NCBI RefSeq assembly: GCF_958979055.1
Contig: NC_084889.1
Span: forward strand, 11,533,261-11,597,260
Direction: 5' to 3'
DNA: 64,000 nt
Origin: Alnus glutinosa
Lineage: Eukaryota; Streptophyta; Magnoliopsida; Fagales; Betulaceae
How positions within the stretch are numbered: position 1 is the first letter of the stretch; the number at the start of each line of letters is the position of its first letter. A program made the position numbers and the translations under genes. Positions 12,359 to 23,100 of this stretch are shown here, in pieces. The notes beneath the pieces were generated by a model. It did no database searches. It was given only the letters and a program-made list of their open reading frames with translations, and had not been told where the DNA came from.

Positions 12359-13250
12359 AAAGCGAGAGAAATAAAATAATAACAAACTTTTTGTAGTGTG
12401 AATAGTGAATAGACAGAAGAACCTATTTAGAGCATATTCAACAGAATAGACAAATGACTCAAAATAGTCAAATTTGACTATTATGAGCTATTTTTCGTCT
12501 CTAGCAGAATATGCGTAGTATAATTTTTTTTTTTTTTTCTTTTAGTATGAATGGTAATTAGGCTCTTCTGCATATTCACTATTCACACACCTATTTATAA
12601 CATATTCAACAGAATAGGCAAATAGCTCAAAATAGTCATATTTGACTATTATGAGCTATTTTTTGTTTCTAGCAGAATATGCATACTATAATTTTTTTTC
12701 TTCTAGTGTGAATAGTAATTAGGCTCTTTTGCATATTCACTATTCACACACCTATTTAAAGCATATTCAACAGAATAAGCAAATGGCTAAAAATAGTTAA
12801 ATTTGACTATTATGAGCCATTTTTCGTCTCTAGCAAAATATACATCATATAATTTTTTTTTCTTCTAGTGTAAATAGTAATTAGGCTCTTCTACATATTC
12901 ACTATTCACACTACATTAGTTTTTTTAAAAAAATTATCTCTCTCACTTTCCTTCTTTTACTCTTTCTCTCACTCTTTCTTTCACACTATTTTCTACACAA
13001 AATAATATTTAAAGAAAATAGAGAGTAGAATAAAGAATCTCTTGTAGTGTGTATAGAAAAATGAATAGCTAAAATAGAAACTTGTACTTTTTCAGTAGTT
13101 ATTTTGGTTAGTCTTGCTGGAGATGCTCTTATTATTCACACAAAAATGAAAAATTATATTCTGCCTATTATGTTGGAGACGAAAAATGGCTCATAACTGT
13201 TAAATTTAACTTTCATGAGTCATTTGTTTATTCTATTAGAGATGCTATAA
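11812..13250. repeat. Composite MITE-like block of tandem and inverted units
   Basis: Three layers are visible. Units at 11812-12049 and 12050-12285 are tandem copies (period 238). Units starting at 12421, 12589 and 12750 are tandem copies of about 161-168 bp, each centred on the palindrome AATAGTCAAATTTGACTATT or a close variant (first at 12463-12482). About 13025-13141 is the reverse complement of the arm starting near 11895 (ataagagcatatccag against aataagagcatctccag), and 13155-13250 is an inverted copy of the 160-bp unit. (AGGAG)n and (AG)n tracts fill 12288-12355. No coding capacity. Confidence 0.8.
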
Positions 13251-13299
13251 ATTATGTGTTAATAAGGTCATAAAATATGTGTTAATGCTATCAAATATG

Positions 13300-13449
13300 T
13301 GTTAATTAGGTCATACAACTCTAACAATTTTTTTTAAAATCAATCATTGGATGTGTAAGACCCACGTGTAGGAAAACATATCCAATTGTTAGTTTGAAAA
13401 AAAGTTGTTGAAGTTGTACTAGAGTTGTCTCAAGAGTTGTACATGCAAC
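13300..13449 (+). repeat. Repeat family copy interrupted by the hAT-type element
   Basis: A non-coding repeat containing tcattggatgtgtaagaccc and tttgaaaaaaagttgttg. It continues after the hAT-like insert at 19704-19727 (aaccatttctctta). Related copies lie at about 60830-60980, 61000-61165 and, inverted, 61515-61690. The 61-kb copy keeps the uninterrupted join and so acts as an empty-site relative. Confidence 0.75.
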
Positions 13450-13626
13450 TAGGGTTGGAGGGTCGGGTTCGTGTCAACCCAATTGACCTGTTAACATAAT
13501 CGGGTCCAACATGAACCCGACCCGATTATTAATCGGATTAAAACATGTAACTTGAACACGACTCGATTGTGAACCGGATTACCCGACACGACCCGATGAA
13601 ACCCGTTTAGTTAACGTGTGCTCACC

Positions 13627-13891
13627 CCACAGGCCACTAAAGCAGGGCCGGAGAGCCCAGGCCTTTGGCTCCAACGACCAAAACCGAGGACTTTATGAGG
13701 TTTGACTAGGCTTGGACCCCGAAAGATGGGAGCAAGAGGTGCCGGCTGTAGCGGTGGATCATTTCAGGGGTGAGATTGTGATCGTGATGGTCACTGAGGA
13801 CGGAATCAACGGCGATGGAGATCGGAGGAAAAGAGCCATTGGGGACAACGCCGTTTTGGAGGGTTGCGTGGTGGACACCCACCTGTTTCAT
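13627..13891 (-). pseudogene. MOCS3/CNX5-like (E1-like adenylyltransferase) gene fragment
   Basis: On the minus strand the translation contains LTPEMIHRYSRHLLLPSFG, the conserved start of the adenylyltransferase domain of MOCS3/CNX5 (molybdopterin-synthase and tRNA-thiolation sulfur-carrier activation). After a stop it continues SNLIKSSVLVVGAKGLGSPALL, the nucleotide-binding region, with the glycine motif altered (GAKGLG for GAGGLG). Two stops (about 13705 and 13637) and lack of the rest of the protein show it is dead. It sits wholly inside the hAT-type element, so it was probably captured by it. A parent gene is expected elsewhere in the genome. Confidence 0.8.
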
Positions 13892-14676
13892 AAGACGATA
13901 CTATATGCTCTAATTTCATCAAACAAAAACCATAATTCAGTAAAACAGAAACCCTAATACTTACCTATCCAAAAATTTATACTTGTTCCCATGGCAATCA
14001 AACGGCAAAACCCCAAACCACCCACCACCCAAGAAGAAAGAGATCGAGAAAACCCAAAACCAAAAAGAAAAAAGAACTCACAAATCTTATCAGCTATCAC
14101 CTCCTTTACTCCTTCATCAAATGTTTAGTTAATGGTGAAGTGAAAAGAAAAGTGATGGTGAAACTGTGAAAGTATGAACTGTGAAGGAGTAAAGCAGCCA
14201 AGGAGGCGTGCCGCATGAAGACGGTGAAGTGAAAAGAAAAGTGATGCGGCTAGGGTTTTGGACCTGAAGTGACTTTAAAAAAAAAAATAAAAAAAATCGC
14301 GTTAGCGGGTCAACCCGCGCAGGGGTGGACCCACGTTCAACGATTCGTCCCCCTAAAAGTTTTTTAAGTCCCTGTTATTAAGGGGTTTCAATGAGGATCG
14401 TCCCTCCAATATTTAATATTTGTCCCCCCTAACTTGTCTTTTCTTCTCTTTTGGAATGAATTGTTCTATCTTTCATCTTCTCTCTCAGCACTTTATAGGC
14501 TTACCACCTAAGAATTACTTTTGAGAGTCTACTAATGTTTTTTCTCCCCTGCCACGTCTTTTCTCCTACCTTCTCCTCTATTCTTCTATTCCCATAACTC
14601 ATAAGGTATTACTCATATATAGGTTATTGGGTATATGCAAAACCTAGGGAAACTCTCTCTCTCTATATATATATAT

Positions 14677-16440
14677 TGATAACTCTTGAATTATTCGATT
14701 CAAGACCCCTTAATTTGCATTTGTTAGACCTATTTGTGTTGTATATATAACGTTTTGTTGTAGTTTTGTTTTATGTCTTATTTTCAGGTCCTAATTGAAA
14801 TCTAGTTCAAAACACTTGAATTAGACCTGAAAATACATCAAGGGCATTTTGGTCATTTCCAGAGTTCGAGGCTGATCATGAAAAGATGAAAAAGTGACCA
14901 AGGCAAATCGATCGATCGATTATTTCTTCAGTAAAGAAATCGATCGATCGCATTTTCAGTCGAAGAAAATCGATCGATCGATTATTTATGCAGCCACGAA
15001 GTCAATCGATCGAACCTGGATATTTTCCGAGAAAATATTTGGATGTCGACATGCTTTGTGTGGATGAAATTAATCCAATTTGGGCGGTTCACAGAGGATA
15101 TCGACACTATTTTGTGCGGCCAAAAATTGTTCTTTGATGTTTCCTTTTGTAAATTAAATTTCTATATATATGATATTAGGGTTTTAGGTTAAAACATGCA
15201 TCTTTTGGAGTTTTCGGATTTTTTCAGGTGTATCACTTCATTTCTTAAGTAATTTTCTAGTGCTTTTCATTTCCTTTAATGCACGTTTTCTGGGCTTAGT
15301 TCCAGAGAGCAACTTCTTCTTCTTTTCCCTTTTTTTTCTTCAAGTTTTAGTTTAGTTTTTATTTTTTTTGTAATCCGAATTTTATGAATTTATTCTAGTA
15401 GTTTTTAATTCATTTTCTTATTGTTTCTTTACTGTTTTTCTTAGATTTCATACATAATTTAGTTTATTTCATGTCTAGCTAAATTAGTTCTTAGGGTTTG
15501 CTCAAAATCCTCTCCAAAAACCATGACGTGTTCTTGAAGTTCTTAGGATTTTCTTGATATGTTTGATGATTGTTAAGGGCTAGAGGATATCAAAACTCAT
15601 GCTAAAAGGTTTTGTTATCAATATTCCAATCTAATTATTCATGAAAAAAGGATTGACTTGTCTATAAGTTTTCTTGGATTTTTGAGTAAAACCAACGTTC
15701 TTGAAAACAAGAATGATGTCTTTTGCAATGGTTCTAATTTGACATGATATATGTTTACCTGTTAGAGTCACCTTTTAGGGTATACTAGGGAGCACCAGTC
15801 GTATCACACATTTGGTAGTTTAAACCGTTTTTCAATTATAGTGTAACTTTTATGTGATGTGATCGGTGTGAAACTAGATACTTTATCATTGTGGCCTAAT
15901 TAGGGTTTTCATATATTGCGTATGCTTATTAGGATGTGTTATAGAGTAGTAAGTTAGGAAGCATTAATCATTTCACACCTTTGGTAGTGTAAACATTTTT
16001 CAATTGTAGTTTAAATCTTTATGTGAAGTTGTTTAATGTAAAACTAGGTGCTTTATGATTACGTCTTAACTAAAGTATTTTCATTTCGAGGTCGTCATAA
16101 TGGTTGACGCCCATTACGTGCTCATATCATGCATGTTAGGAAGATCCATGTAGACCTTAAGCATTTCATCGGTTGAGGATTGGATAAAATCAATACCCTC
16201 CGTTTCCTTTAAGTTGTTTTCATTTCTTCACTTTACTTGTTATAGCTTCAATTCTACAACCTTTACTTTTATTTTTATTCTTAACTTAAGTTAGATACGT
16301 TCCTTTAAATATTCTGTTACGCAAAACAACTCACAATCTCTGTGGTTCGATAACCCTTACTATAGTACAATTGATTCGTACTATTGCGAAGTGGTTCAAT
16401 ATATAAAATTAAAATCCATGTAGCCGGTTTGCGACTACCA
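14677..16440 (+). repeat. 5' LTR of Tat/Athila-like element
   Basis: About 1.76 kb. The start resembles that of the solo LTR at 48164 (both begin TGATAA), and both end shortly after ggattcgtactattgcga or a close variant. Four clusters of ATCGATCGAT-type sequence lie at about 14908-15010. The 3' end directly abuts the primer-binding leader. Confidence 0.7.
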
Positions 16441-16985
16441 ATTTTTGGTGCCGTTGCCGGGGATCTAACGGTTGTTTATGGGATATTTAGGACTGTATTT
16501 AGTTTGATTTAGTCCATAAGCTGTTTTTGGTTCTGTATAAAAACTATTTTTAGTGTTTTTAGTGTTTCAATTCGGTTCTGTCTGTTTTCTGCAGAATTCT
16601 GTTTCTGCAAAAAATTTGATCGATCTATTTCAATAAGCTAAATTTTTTGATCGATCGAATTTCGATCGATCGACATAAAATCCGATCGATCAATTTTTGT
16701 TTTGAGCAGCATTGCTTTTATCCTGTCTCCAAACCAAATTTACAGTTAATTTCTTACTTTCCTTTGTATATTTAACATTTAACTTTGTTTTAGATTTATT
16801 TTTCTGCATTTTTCTTGCATTTTTCTTTTCTGCAGAGAATCGATCGACTAAAAAAGTAGATCGAGCGACTTTTCCTACAGTAGCACTCCAATTGTTGCTG
16901 CACTGCAGAACCGGTTAGTTTTTCTTCCTTGTTCATTTTATTTTTTTTCTGTACCTTGCATATATAGATTAGTTTTTGTTGATGC

Positions 16986-18065
16986 ATGTTTGGTTGTCGT
17001 TCATTGTCATTGTATATTTTTCCATATGACCCAAACTTAGAGCGGATTTCTAGACGGAGTAGATCCAAACGGAACTCACGTCTAAGAGCACATTCTAAAT
17101 CACCATTGGCTGAAGAAACAAAGCATGTGCTGTTGAGGGACCACTATGTTCCCTCAACATACATACCTACTTCAAGCCTTCAGTTGCCGAACATTACGGC
17201 AGCTCATTTTGAAATTAAGTCCGGATTCATTCAAATGCTTCCATTATTTTACGGACTTAATACCGAGGACCCTTATAAGCATTTAGTCGAATTCATTGAA
17301 ATCTGCTCCACCATAAGGTTGCAGAATTTTTCAGATGATGCTTTAAAGATGCGCCTCTTTCCGTTCTCCTTAAAAGAAAAAGTTAAGTATTGGTTGACTT
17401 CCTTAGAGACTAACTCCATTACTTCTTGGGCTCAAATGCAACACGAGTTCCTTAAGAAGTACTTTACCATAGGGAAAACCAATCATATACGAAAATTCAT
17501 AACTGGTTTTTCACAAATAGAGGGAGAACCATTTCATGAAACTTGGGAGAGGATGAAGGACCTTTTGCGAAAGTGTCCACATCATGCTGTTCCCAAGTGG
17601 CAGCTTGTACAGTGCTTCTATGATGGCTTGACCGAGCCTCATAGACAGATGATAGATGCCTCATGTGGGGGTACTTTTATGTTGAAGAGTGAGGATGATG
17701 CATGGACACTTTTTGAAAATCTTTTTGAAAACTCTTTACACCACTCATCATCCGGTCGTAAGACAAATGCTAAGACCCAAACTCTTTATGAGGTATCCCA
17801 ATCTTTAGACTTGAATGCCGAAGTGGATGCCTTATCTAGAAAATTAGATCAATTGTTAGCATCTGGTTTTGTGCCTGCGACCGCATCTCATATACACACA
17901 CCACATGATGCATGTTCATTTTGCTCTAACCCTTCACATCAGGCCGAAAATTGTCCTATTGTTGGACAATCTTCTGAGCCCCCTATTGAGCAGATGAATG
18001 CAGCTTTCTCTAAACCGGGTAATGATCATTTTAATAAGAAAAGTAGTATTTATGTTGTTTTGTAG
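16986..18065 (+). CDS. Gypsy gag protein (retrotransposon capsid)
   Basis: An intact 359-aa frame. The central part is a Retrotrans_gag domain, shown by the blocks LPLFYGLNTEDPYKHLVEF and ALKMRLFPFSLKEKVKYWL, the GEPFHETWERMKDLL region and QCFYDGL. A CCHC zinc knuckle (C310, C313, H318, C323) lies near the C terminus. Gag packages element RNA in cytoplasmic particles. No protease, reverse transcriptase or integrase follows, so movement would need helper proteins. The first in-frame ATG after the leader was taken as start. The absence of stops contrasts with the other retroelement frames in the window and suggests a relatively young insertion. Confidence 0.8.
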   Translation: MFGCRSLSLYIFPYDPNLERISRRSRSKRNSRLRAHSKSPLAEETKHVLLRDHYVPSTYIPTSSLQLPNITAAHFEIKSGFIQMLPLFYGLNTEDPYKHLVEFIEICSTIRLQNFSDDALKMRLFPFSLKEKVKYWLTSLETNSITSWAQMQHEFLKKYFTIGKTNHIRKFITGFSQIEGEPFHETWERMKDLLRKCPHHAVPKWQLVQCFYDGLTEPHRQMIDASCGGTFMLKSEDDAWTLFENLFENSLHHSSSGRKTNAKTQTLYEVSQSLDLNAEVDALSRKLDQLLASGFVPATASHIHTPHDACSFCSNPSHQAENCPIVGQSSEPPIEQMNAAFSKPGNDHFNKKSSIYVVL

Positions 18066-19703
18066 AAATTAGTTGATTTATAATTGTGATTTGCTTTTCA
18101 TTGACAATTTTAAAATTTTGAACACATGATCACATAATTAGAGATTCTAAGTCTGCTTGATTACTTTTGGCTATGAAATTCACTTGTAAAATTTGAAAAT
18201 CATGACATACATTGGCATATTGTTTGTGGGGTATGTACTTAAGTTAATACTTTGCATATGGTTTTTAGTGTTTCGGAAAACCAAAATTACCTGTTAGATG
18301 AATATCGTGGGCATATATAGTATTAAAAAAAAAACTTCATTGAGTAACCAGACCTCTTGCCTCATTAACCATTGAGTGTTCGCGTCAAAAGATGTAAGTA
18401 ATAAAAAAAATGGTTAGCTTGACTTCGTAGTTCTTTTTGACTTGAGTTATTAAGCCCTTAGAGATGTTTTACATCTAGTGCCGTAAAGCCATCTGGTTTG
18501 GGAGTCACTGGCCTAACACTTGGTACATAGGTCATTTAGAAGCTTAAAGGAGTTGAGCATTGCACAACCCTAATAATGTAAATAATATTAAAGTATGTCT
18601 ATGCCTTAATTATTCTATCTAGCAAGAGATATAAAGAATTTTGAGACACCGGAGCATGTATGTAGGTTATATTCTTTGAAAGCCTCATAACTGTATGCTA
18701 ATATCAAACTGCATCATTTTAACATGTGAGATCTTAGCCGGCCTTTTGTAAGCAAGTAGACTATGATTTTCTTAAACTGTGTGAAGATGGAGTTTATTAG
18801 TTTAAAGTTGTTCATTAATTTTGAACCATTGTTGTGATAATACTTCTTTTTATTAGGTAACATGTATGTTTTGTAAAGATAATGTTTGTAGGTAGCATTT
18901 TTGCTAAACCTTCACGAGACTTCACTCGTCCATTATGGTAGCTTAAGGGTTTAAAATGCTTATTGCATGTGCTAAATGCAATCGCGTTTCCCACGAAAGA
19001 TGATATAGATTAGTTGCTTATATTTTAATTTCTAGTTGTAATGCTAGGGACTAGCATTATGTAAGTTTGGGGGTGAAAAAAAAAACAAAAAAAATGTTCT
19101 TTGACTTCATAATTTTGAACCTGATTTCAGTGATTTTTTTAATAAGAAAAGTAGTATTTGCAATAAGTAGTGCACAATCTCACCATCATTTCATGATTAT
19201 TAATTTTGACACTTATTATCTTATTTTATTTTTAATCTAACATGTATTAATGGGATTGTGATGAAATTATACATGGCTCATGTACAATAAACACCATTAT
19301 TTTTTCAATGATAGGGGGATTAAGTCGATCAAATTATCATTTGTCTTAAAAACTGAAATGTGATAAAAGAGAAATACCATCAATTTTTAAGGATTAGAGA
19401 AAGTTCACGTTAAATTATTAATTATTCTAAAAGTTTAAAACTATAAAAAAATAATAAATTTAATCATTTAGCTACACAAATTTGATAAGAAAGTTCAACT
19501 CTTCGTCATTACCACAGCTACGTCCACGTAAGTTCGTCTCCCCACATAACAAATCCTAGTTCCGCCCCTGAACCTGTGAGTTGACCTGCCAGACATAATT
19601 ATCAACCCGATTATGACCCGAACCCGATAATACCAAAATCAAATTCTGTATTTTCGTGTCGGGATTGCGGATTGTGTTAAAAATTACCGGCCCTACATGC
19701 AAC

Positions 19704-20192
19704 AACCATTTCTCTTACGCTAAACATGTCTAAATAGTTGAATAGAATTTGGGTCAACCCAATGCAATTTATTTTTCAAACAGATTATGCAAGTTATATT
19801 ATTCATTTGGGTCGTGCTAGAATTAAAATATTTTGACCCGTTTAATTAGACCAAAATTAACCCACATGATCGTCGATTATAGCTATGGGTCGACACAATT
19901 TCTTGGCTGACATCTTGTCACTACAAATATCCTTAAGCTTCCGGGGTTATCATTGACATTTCGCGTGTTCCTACAACCTTTCTGCGAAGACTTGAGGTGC
20001 GCAGCAAAACAGCGCGTGCAACTTAGAACTCAACACCTGCATCACACGGTCTTCCAGCATCGTTCGATTGTTCCTCGTTCAGAACCCAACACAGAATCGC
20101 ACAACGCCGAGTAACTTAGAGAGAGAGAGAGAGTTTTGTAAAGGGGAGGTTCCGGACTCCGGAGAGGGAAAACTTAGACCTTTTTGGTCTCT
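19704..20192. promoter_or_regulatory. FTSH4 upstream region and 5' UTR
   Basis: The first bases finish the repeat broken by the hAT-like insertion. About 19750-19880 has further GGGTCAACCC-like repeat sequence. A GA tract at 20121-20132 lies in the probable 5' UTR, about 60 bases before the FTSH4 ATG. So the hAT-type insertion ends only about 0.5 kb upstream of the FTSH4 start codon. Confidence 0.5.
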
Positions 20193-23100
20193 ATGGCTTT
20201 GAGGCGCCTCATCACTCAGGTTTGTTGAATCTTCGCTGCGACTCGTAAATCTTTTGTTTTTCGTCATGTAATTCGAAGACTTTTTTTTTTTTTTTTTTTT
20301 AAACACAGGAGTATCAATAATATTTTTCTTTTCGATATTTTGGTGAATTTTCGGAAACCCTAGTCTCAAAATAATTTTTGGGTTTCAAAACGAGTCTAGT
20401 AATTTATTTTCATCTTTGTGGATCTATTCCGTGTTTGTTTGTTAATTGGTCTGTTTGTCCTAGTTTATTTGATTCAGGAGCTATATGGTCTGTTTAAATG
20501 CTCGGAATACGTATGAAATATGAATAACCTTTGGTTGTTTAACATTCCAAAATTGTTTCTTTAACTGGGTTTCATAAGAAAAATAACAGAGGGTTGTCTG
20601 AAATCTCTGGTTGTGTTAATCCAAAGATGAGTGTTTTATTTTTGGTTGGGGTTGGGGGGAAGATTGCATCTTTCTATTAAATTGGAGTTTGCTTCGTCAC
20701 TCATCTTGTTCGGGGCATGGTTTATTTGGTTTCACAAATGAGGGACGTCTCTTGCATTATATTTATGAAAAGTTATTAGCTTCTTGCAGCAGTTTTTATT
20801 GAATTCTATAAGTTATGTTGCTAGTTTTGTGCTTGAGTGGAGTTCTTGTGCTGTTTGGTTAGCATCTTAAAAGTATACTTTGGTCGCTTGTAGAATCACT
20901 ATTAACGTTTTTTTTTTTTGTTTTTTTCAAACCCAATAAATTGGAAAGAAATTGCTTCCTTATTATTTACTTGAGTAGAATCCTAGAAGCAGAAGTTTTG
21001 CTTTCCTGTTTCTCTTTCTCCCCCATTTTTTCTATATGGTCAACTTTTTGTCACTAATGCGCTGCCACTATGGATGCATATATGAGCATGTGTGTGTGTT
21101 TATAAAGGACTTTTATTGTGACCTTGCTTGCTAGAGTTAGGATTAGTTTGCTTGAACATACTAGCAATTTTCTTTGTCATTTATATGCTTGTAGCATGCT
21201 TTTTTGTATTACCTAATTGCATGCACAACATTATATGCTGTCTATTTCTCTATATCTGTGGACTTTGGCATGGGTTTTATGGATGTCAGTTCCCTAAATC
21301 TAGACTAGGGGACACAGCTATAAACGTTTCTCTTGGTTAATATATACAGCAAGTATGTGTATATATATATTAGGTGTTACACAGTTATGTGAATAATGAT
21401 TAATGTACAACTTTCTTCACAAAAACGCATAATATAATCTGCAATATTCGCTAAATGATAGCAAGCACATTCTTTTGTTGGTCTCCATGCAAGTGTCAAA
21501 CATGGGTTGACAATAGTGTCATGTCCCCAATCATTTGAAATGCTAAGTTTTCAAGAAAAATGTCTTACAACTAATTGCTATTACTTGGTGTATTAAAGTT
21601 CATGTTCTTTATTGCACCAGGTTTCAAGTCATCGATCAGAGTTGGGAAATTTTAGAAGATTCTTTGTTGGAACTTATTTCCCTGTCAATAAGTTTGGACG
21701 TGGTGGAGGTTTGTGTACTTCAGGCCATCATAAGTCTCGTATTTATTATATCTTTGCGTCTTCTACTCATGTCCAAATATATAAAAGATTTTATTTCTCA
21801 CTTACGACTACAAGCTTTTGTCCTTTTTTTTTGGTTCTTTTGTTGTTCTCTCTTTTCTTTTCGCTTATCAAGGCTAGCTTTTCTGTAGTTGAATATTGTT
21901 ATGAGGTTCCAATCAGAAATATCTTTTTACTTATTCTAAACCTTAATTATTCTCCCTATGCTCCATATTGTTGGTCTTGTTTTGAAATTCAACTTTTTAA
22001 GGGGGTATTGACTTTTGAAAATGAAGTGGTAAGGTAGGATAATATTTTGGGGACATCCCAAAATGGAATGGAGGACCAACAATATGGGATAGAGGGAGTA
22101 CTTTCTTCCATAGGAGTGAAGCCTATGAAGCTTTAGTTATGTTTTGGTTGCATCTTCTGATATTTTCCTTTTTGTGCAGGTAATAGGTTTTCAAGTGCTC
22201 AAGAGCGGTTTCAGTCTAGTTATGTTGGCAGTTTGGCTCGCAGAGTACGTGATGTAGATGAAGCAAGTGAAGTTGCACACCTTAAAGAACTTTACCATCG
22301 AAATGATCCTGAAGCAGTAATAAGGCTATTTGAAAGTCAACCATCTTTACATTCTAACTCTTCAGCACTCTCTGAATATGTCAAAGCATTAGTCAAGGTT
22401 GACCGGCTAGATGAAAGTGAGTTACTCAAGACACTGCAGAGAGGTTGGTATAGGAATAGAGTTGTTTCTTTCCTTTTAATTAATTCTTCCCCCATACTTT
22501 TTCCTGTGATTTGTTTCTTTTAGATGTGTTTTTGGTAACCTAATAACCTTATTTATCACGTGGGAATCTAAATGTTTGCCACACTACAAAAACGAGGCTT
22601 GATAAGACTGCCTGTCCTTTCTACAACAGAGAACATATTTTCATTCAGAATCTGTGGAGATTCTGAATTTCTATTAGTTTTAGGAAGATAAGGATGGTGT
22701 TCTTCCGATTCTCTTTCTAATTTTATGTGCAGTTAAAATTACATTTGGTTTATTATTTCCCCTTGTTTTTCCTAGAGGGGAATTGGTTTCCATATTTAAG
22801 TTGAATATTTTGTTTTAAAACAATACTGCTGGTTGGCTTGGAGACATAAAGCTAGCTTTAAAGTTTTTTACAACTTATAAGAGTCATTGCAGATATCTGC
22901 AGACGGCAGCAGAAATGAAAATAGCATCTTCAAAACTCATATTTCATCTGGAAAGCACATGGTATTCATGGTGCTCTTTGGACCCATGTATGTGGTGCTT
23001 GAACATGCAGGGTTCTCCAATCTAAAACTTAGTTTTTGACTTGATATCCTTCTATATCTAATGTCTCCAATAAAATCTGAAGAGTTCTGTTTACTTCGCA

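Larger units (their letters stand above)
14677..19080 (+). mobile_element. Tat/Athila-like Gypsy element, 3' LTR missing
   Basis: A 5' LTR (14677-16440, starting TGATAACTC and ending CTACCA) is followed by a leader with TGGTGCCGTTGCCGGGGA at about 16446-16463, matching the tRNA-Asp type primer-binding site of Tat/Athila elements. One gag frame follows; no pol is recognisable. A gggggtg purine-rich stretch near 19067 may be the polypurine tract, but no 3' LTR follows. A 24-base segment (ttttaataagaaaagtagta...) near 18032 recurs near 19138. The element is non-autonomous or truncated. Confidence 0.75.
14320..19570. mobile_element. Second hAT-type transposon nested in the first
   Basis: Left terminus CAGGGGTGGACCCACG, right terminus (reverse-complemented) CAGGGGCGGAACTAGG. 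Flanks are AACCCGCG (14312-14319) and AACCTGTG (19571-19578). These 8-bp flanks differ at two sites, both explained by C-to-T change at CpG, so they fit a decayed hAT target duplication. No transposase is recognised. Most of its interior is the Gypsy piece from 14677. Confidence 0.75.
13450..19695. mobile_element. hAT-type transposon with captured gene fragment and nested elements
   Basis: Termini read TAGGGTTGGAGGGTCGGG on the left and, reverse-complemented, TAGGGCCGGTAATTTTTAAC on the right. They are flanked by a perfect 8-bp duplication CATGCAAC (13442-13449 and 19696-19703), the hAT hallmark. Subterminal DNA is rich in ACCCGAC-type motifs. No transposase is seen, so it is non-autonomous. 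It carries a decayed MOCS3/CNX5-like fragment and a second hAT-type element that makes up most of its length; without that insert it would be about 1 kb. Confidence 0.85.

Noticed and set aside
12421..12915. Regularly repeated units that could suggest a CRISPR-like array
   Set aside because: The units are 160 bp, plant MITE-like, palindromic, without short spacers; the genome is eukaryotic.
21612..22037. 141-codon plus-strand frame
   Set aside because: It is FTSH4 exon 2 running on into its intron; the splice donor at 21709 and the in-frame join at 22180 give the known protein.
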